DNA from: an uncultured Verrucomicrobiota bacterium | GTDB taxonomy: Bacteria > Verrucomicrobiota > Verrucomicrobiae > Opitutales > Opitutaceae | DNA length: 7,260 nt | Reading direction: 5' to 3' | Assembly (NCBI GenBank): GCA_946481225.1 | Contig: CAMLNJ010000146.1 | Location: 1-7,260, forward strand | Shown here: positions 6,297 to 7,260 of the stretch, piece after piece | How the letters are laid out: every line of letters begins with the position of its first letter | Numbering within the stretch: the stretch's first letter is position 1 | The notes under the pieces: generated by a model | The model's input: the letters and a program-made list of their open reading frames with translations, nothing else | What the model was told of the DNA's origin: nothing | Databases searched by the model: none | Translations under genes and position numbers: made by a program

Positions 6297-6431
6297 GCCA
6301 CGGAGGGCACGGAGCTCGGACACAGAGGGCACGGAGGAAGAAGAGGAGGGCGGAAAGGCGGGAGGGCGGAGGCGGATCGGAATGGATCGGACTCTGTGTT
6401 CTCTGTGTCCGCGCTCCGTGTCCTCCGTTGC
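6297..6431. repeat. Large intergenic palindrome built of ACGGAG/ACAGAG units
   Basis: The left arm carries ACGGAG (6300, 6309), ACAGAG (6322) and ACGGAG (6331) at spacings of 9, 13 and 9. The right arm carries the mirror series CTCTGT (6392, 6401) and CTCCGT (6414, 6423) at 9, 13 and 9. In one register 6297-6336 pairs with 6392-6431: 34 of 40 positions are Watson-Crick pairs, four are G-T and two are mismatches, by my count. The intervening 55 bases are G- and A-rich with internal direct repeats: GGAGGGCGGA at 6345 and 6361, and GGATCGG at 6374 and 6384. The element occupies nearly all of the gap between ctaB and the DUF420 gene, starting 12 bases after the ctaB stop. I recall similar CACGGAG/CACAGAG arrays in many environmental bacterial genomes, but I know no agreed name or function. 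No protein is encoded in it. Confidence 0.85.
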
Positions 6432-6443
6432 GACGATCGAAAC

Positions 6444-7260
6444 TCAGGGGGCGATGAACCAGACGCGGTCGATCACGAGGGCGCCCAGTTGGAGGGGCAG
6501 CCAGCCGACGGAGCAGAGGAAGAGTTTGCGCGCCATGGCGTCGCGGGTGGCGGGGCGCAGGAAGGCGACCGCGCGGGCGAGGAACCAAGCGCCGAGCAAG
6601 GCGCTGAAGACCGCGTAGCCGACGGTGGTGAGGCCGAGAAAGGAGGGGAGAATGCTGAGCGCGACGACCGCGACGGTGTTGACCAGGGACCAGCGAGCGA
6701 CGGCGCCGCCGTCGGGATCCCGTGTGGTGAGCATGGGGAAGTTCACGCGGGCGTAGTCGTGGCGGTAGGTCCAAGCGACGGCCATGAAGTGCGGAATCTG
6801 CCAGGTGAGGAGGATGCCGAATAGGATCCACCCGAGCGCGTCGACCTCGACGCGCCCGCCTTCGGCCGCGCCCCAGCCGATGAGCGGGGGAAAGGCGCCC
6901 GCGACGGCTCCGAGCTCGGTGGACCAGCGCGAGCCGCGCTTGGCGGGCGTGTAGACCGCCAGGTAGCTGACGATCGTGGCGAGGGCGAAGAAGGCGGCGA
7001 GGCCGGTGACTTTGCCCATGAGGCAGCCGAGGCCGAAGGCGCAGAGACCCCAGCCCAGGACGAAGGCGTTTCCGGGTGGGATGCGACCGGCGGGGATCGG
7101 GCGGTCGGCGGTGCGCTTCATCCGCGCGTCGGTGTCGCGCTCCATCCACTGGTTGAGCGCGGCTACGCCGCCGGCGCAGGCGCAGGTGCCGATGCAAAGA
7201 AAGAAGAACTCGGACGCGTGCCAGCCGGGTTTGGCGGCGGCGTAGCCGACGAGCGTGGTG
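6444..7260 (-). CDS. ctaB: Protoheme IX farnesyltransferase (heme O synthase), N-terminus cut by the window edge
   Basis: This UbiA-superfamily membrane prenyltransferase, also called CyoE, adds a farnesyl group to the vinyl side chain of protoheme to form heme O for terminal oxidases. I read the frame from the right edge to the TGA at 6446-6444 and see 271 residues. The family is usually about 290-300, so some 20-30 N-terminal residues lie beyond 7260. An ATG at 7145 occurs in frame but is internal: it falls within the first Asp-rich motif, ALNQWMERDTDARMKRT, which has conserved sequence before it. The second signature, TWQIPHFMAVAWTYRHDYAR followed by VNFPML, is also intact, as are YTPAKR and GAVAGAFPPLIGW between them. 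Several hydrophobic helices surround these motifs. The DUF420 oxidase-assembly gene follows on the same strand after a palindromic repeat, so oxidase structural genes are expected upstream, outside the window. Confidence 0.95.
   Translation of the reverse strand, partial: TTLVGYAAAKPGWHASEFFFLCIGTCACAGGVAALNQWMERDTDARMKRTADRPIPAGRIPPGNAFVLGWGLCAFGLGCLMGKVTGLAAFFALATIVSYLAVYTPAKRGSRWSTELGAVAGAFPPLIGWGAAEGGRVEVDALGWILFGILLTWQIPHFMAVAWTYRHDYARVNFPMLTTRDPDGGAVARWSLVNTVAVVALSILPSFLGLTTVGYAVFSALLGAWFLARAVAFLRPATRDAMARKLFLCSVGWLPLQLGALVIDRVWFIAP

Noticed and set aside
6297..6431. The large palindrome as an insertion sequence remnant or a plain Rho-independent terminator
   Set aside because: There is no transposase fragment and no visible target duplication at its borders. 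For the leftward genes no T-tract follows the stem, and its loop is far longer than in intrinsic terminators.
6444..7145. A complete ctaB gene starting at the ATG at 7145
   Set aside because: That Met is inside the conserved NQWMERD motif, and the frame upstream encodes the expected preceding helix, so the gene is truncated by the window edge.
5797..7197. A 466-residue minus-strand frame across the DUF420 and ctaB genes
   Set aside because: It reads the same strand as the real genes but in another frame, is dominated by Arg, Pro and His, and passes through the palindromic repeat. The other frame matches known families.

Overview
The window is a GC-rich, gene-dense stretch of a bacterial chromosome carrying housekeeping genes. 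I see no phage, transposase, CRISPR, rRNA or tRNA signal. The mix of genes and two intergenic repeat types fits a Verrucomicrobiota genome, probably near Opitutaceae. That placement comes from my memory of the family's gene content and repeat style and has not been tested here.

Layout. From 1 to 1845 two genes run leftward: a small stand-alone histidine phosphotransfer (HPt) protein, then a large conserved protein of unknown function that is cut by the left edge. A 276-base divergent gap (1846-2121) holds the only AT-rich patch of note. From 2122 to 5744 three genes run rightward: the membrane protease SppA, the Fe-S maturation protein SufT 18 bases behind it, and, after a palindromic repeat, a GT4-type glycosyltransferase. 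This block converges on a leftward pair at 5811-7260: a DUF420/CtaM-like membrane protein and, upstream of it, protoheme IX farnesyltransferase (CtaB/CyoE), cut by the right edge. Two back-to-back perfect hairpins fill the convergent junction.

How the genes work together. CtaB makes heme O from protoheme, and DUF420/CtaM proteins are known oxidase assembly factors, so the right end looks like part of a terminal heme-copper oxidase maturation cluster whose structural genes would lie beyond 7260. SppA and SufT are closely spaced and probably cotranscribed, without an obvious shared pathway. The HPt protein implies a multistep phosphorelay whose kinase and receiver partners are not in view.

The most unusual structure is a pair of intergenic elements (4517-4601 and 6297-6431). 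They differ in sequence but share one design: a ladder of short direct repeats at regular spacing (10 bases in one; 9, 13 and 9 in the other), mirrored by an inverted copy. Each begins 12-13 bases after the stop codon of the gene transcribed into it.
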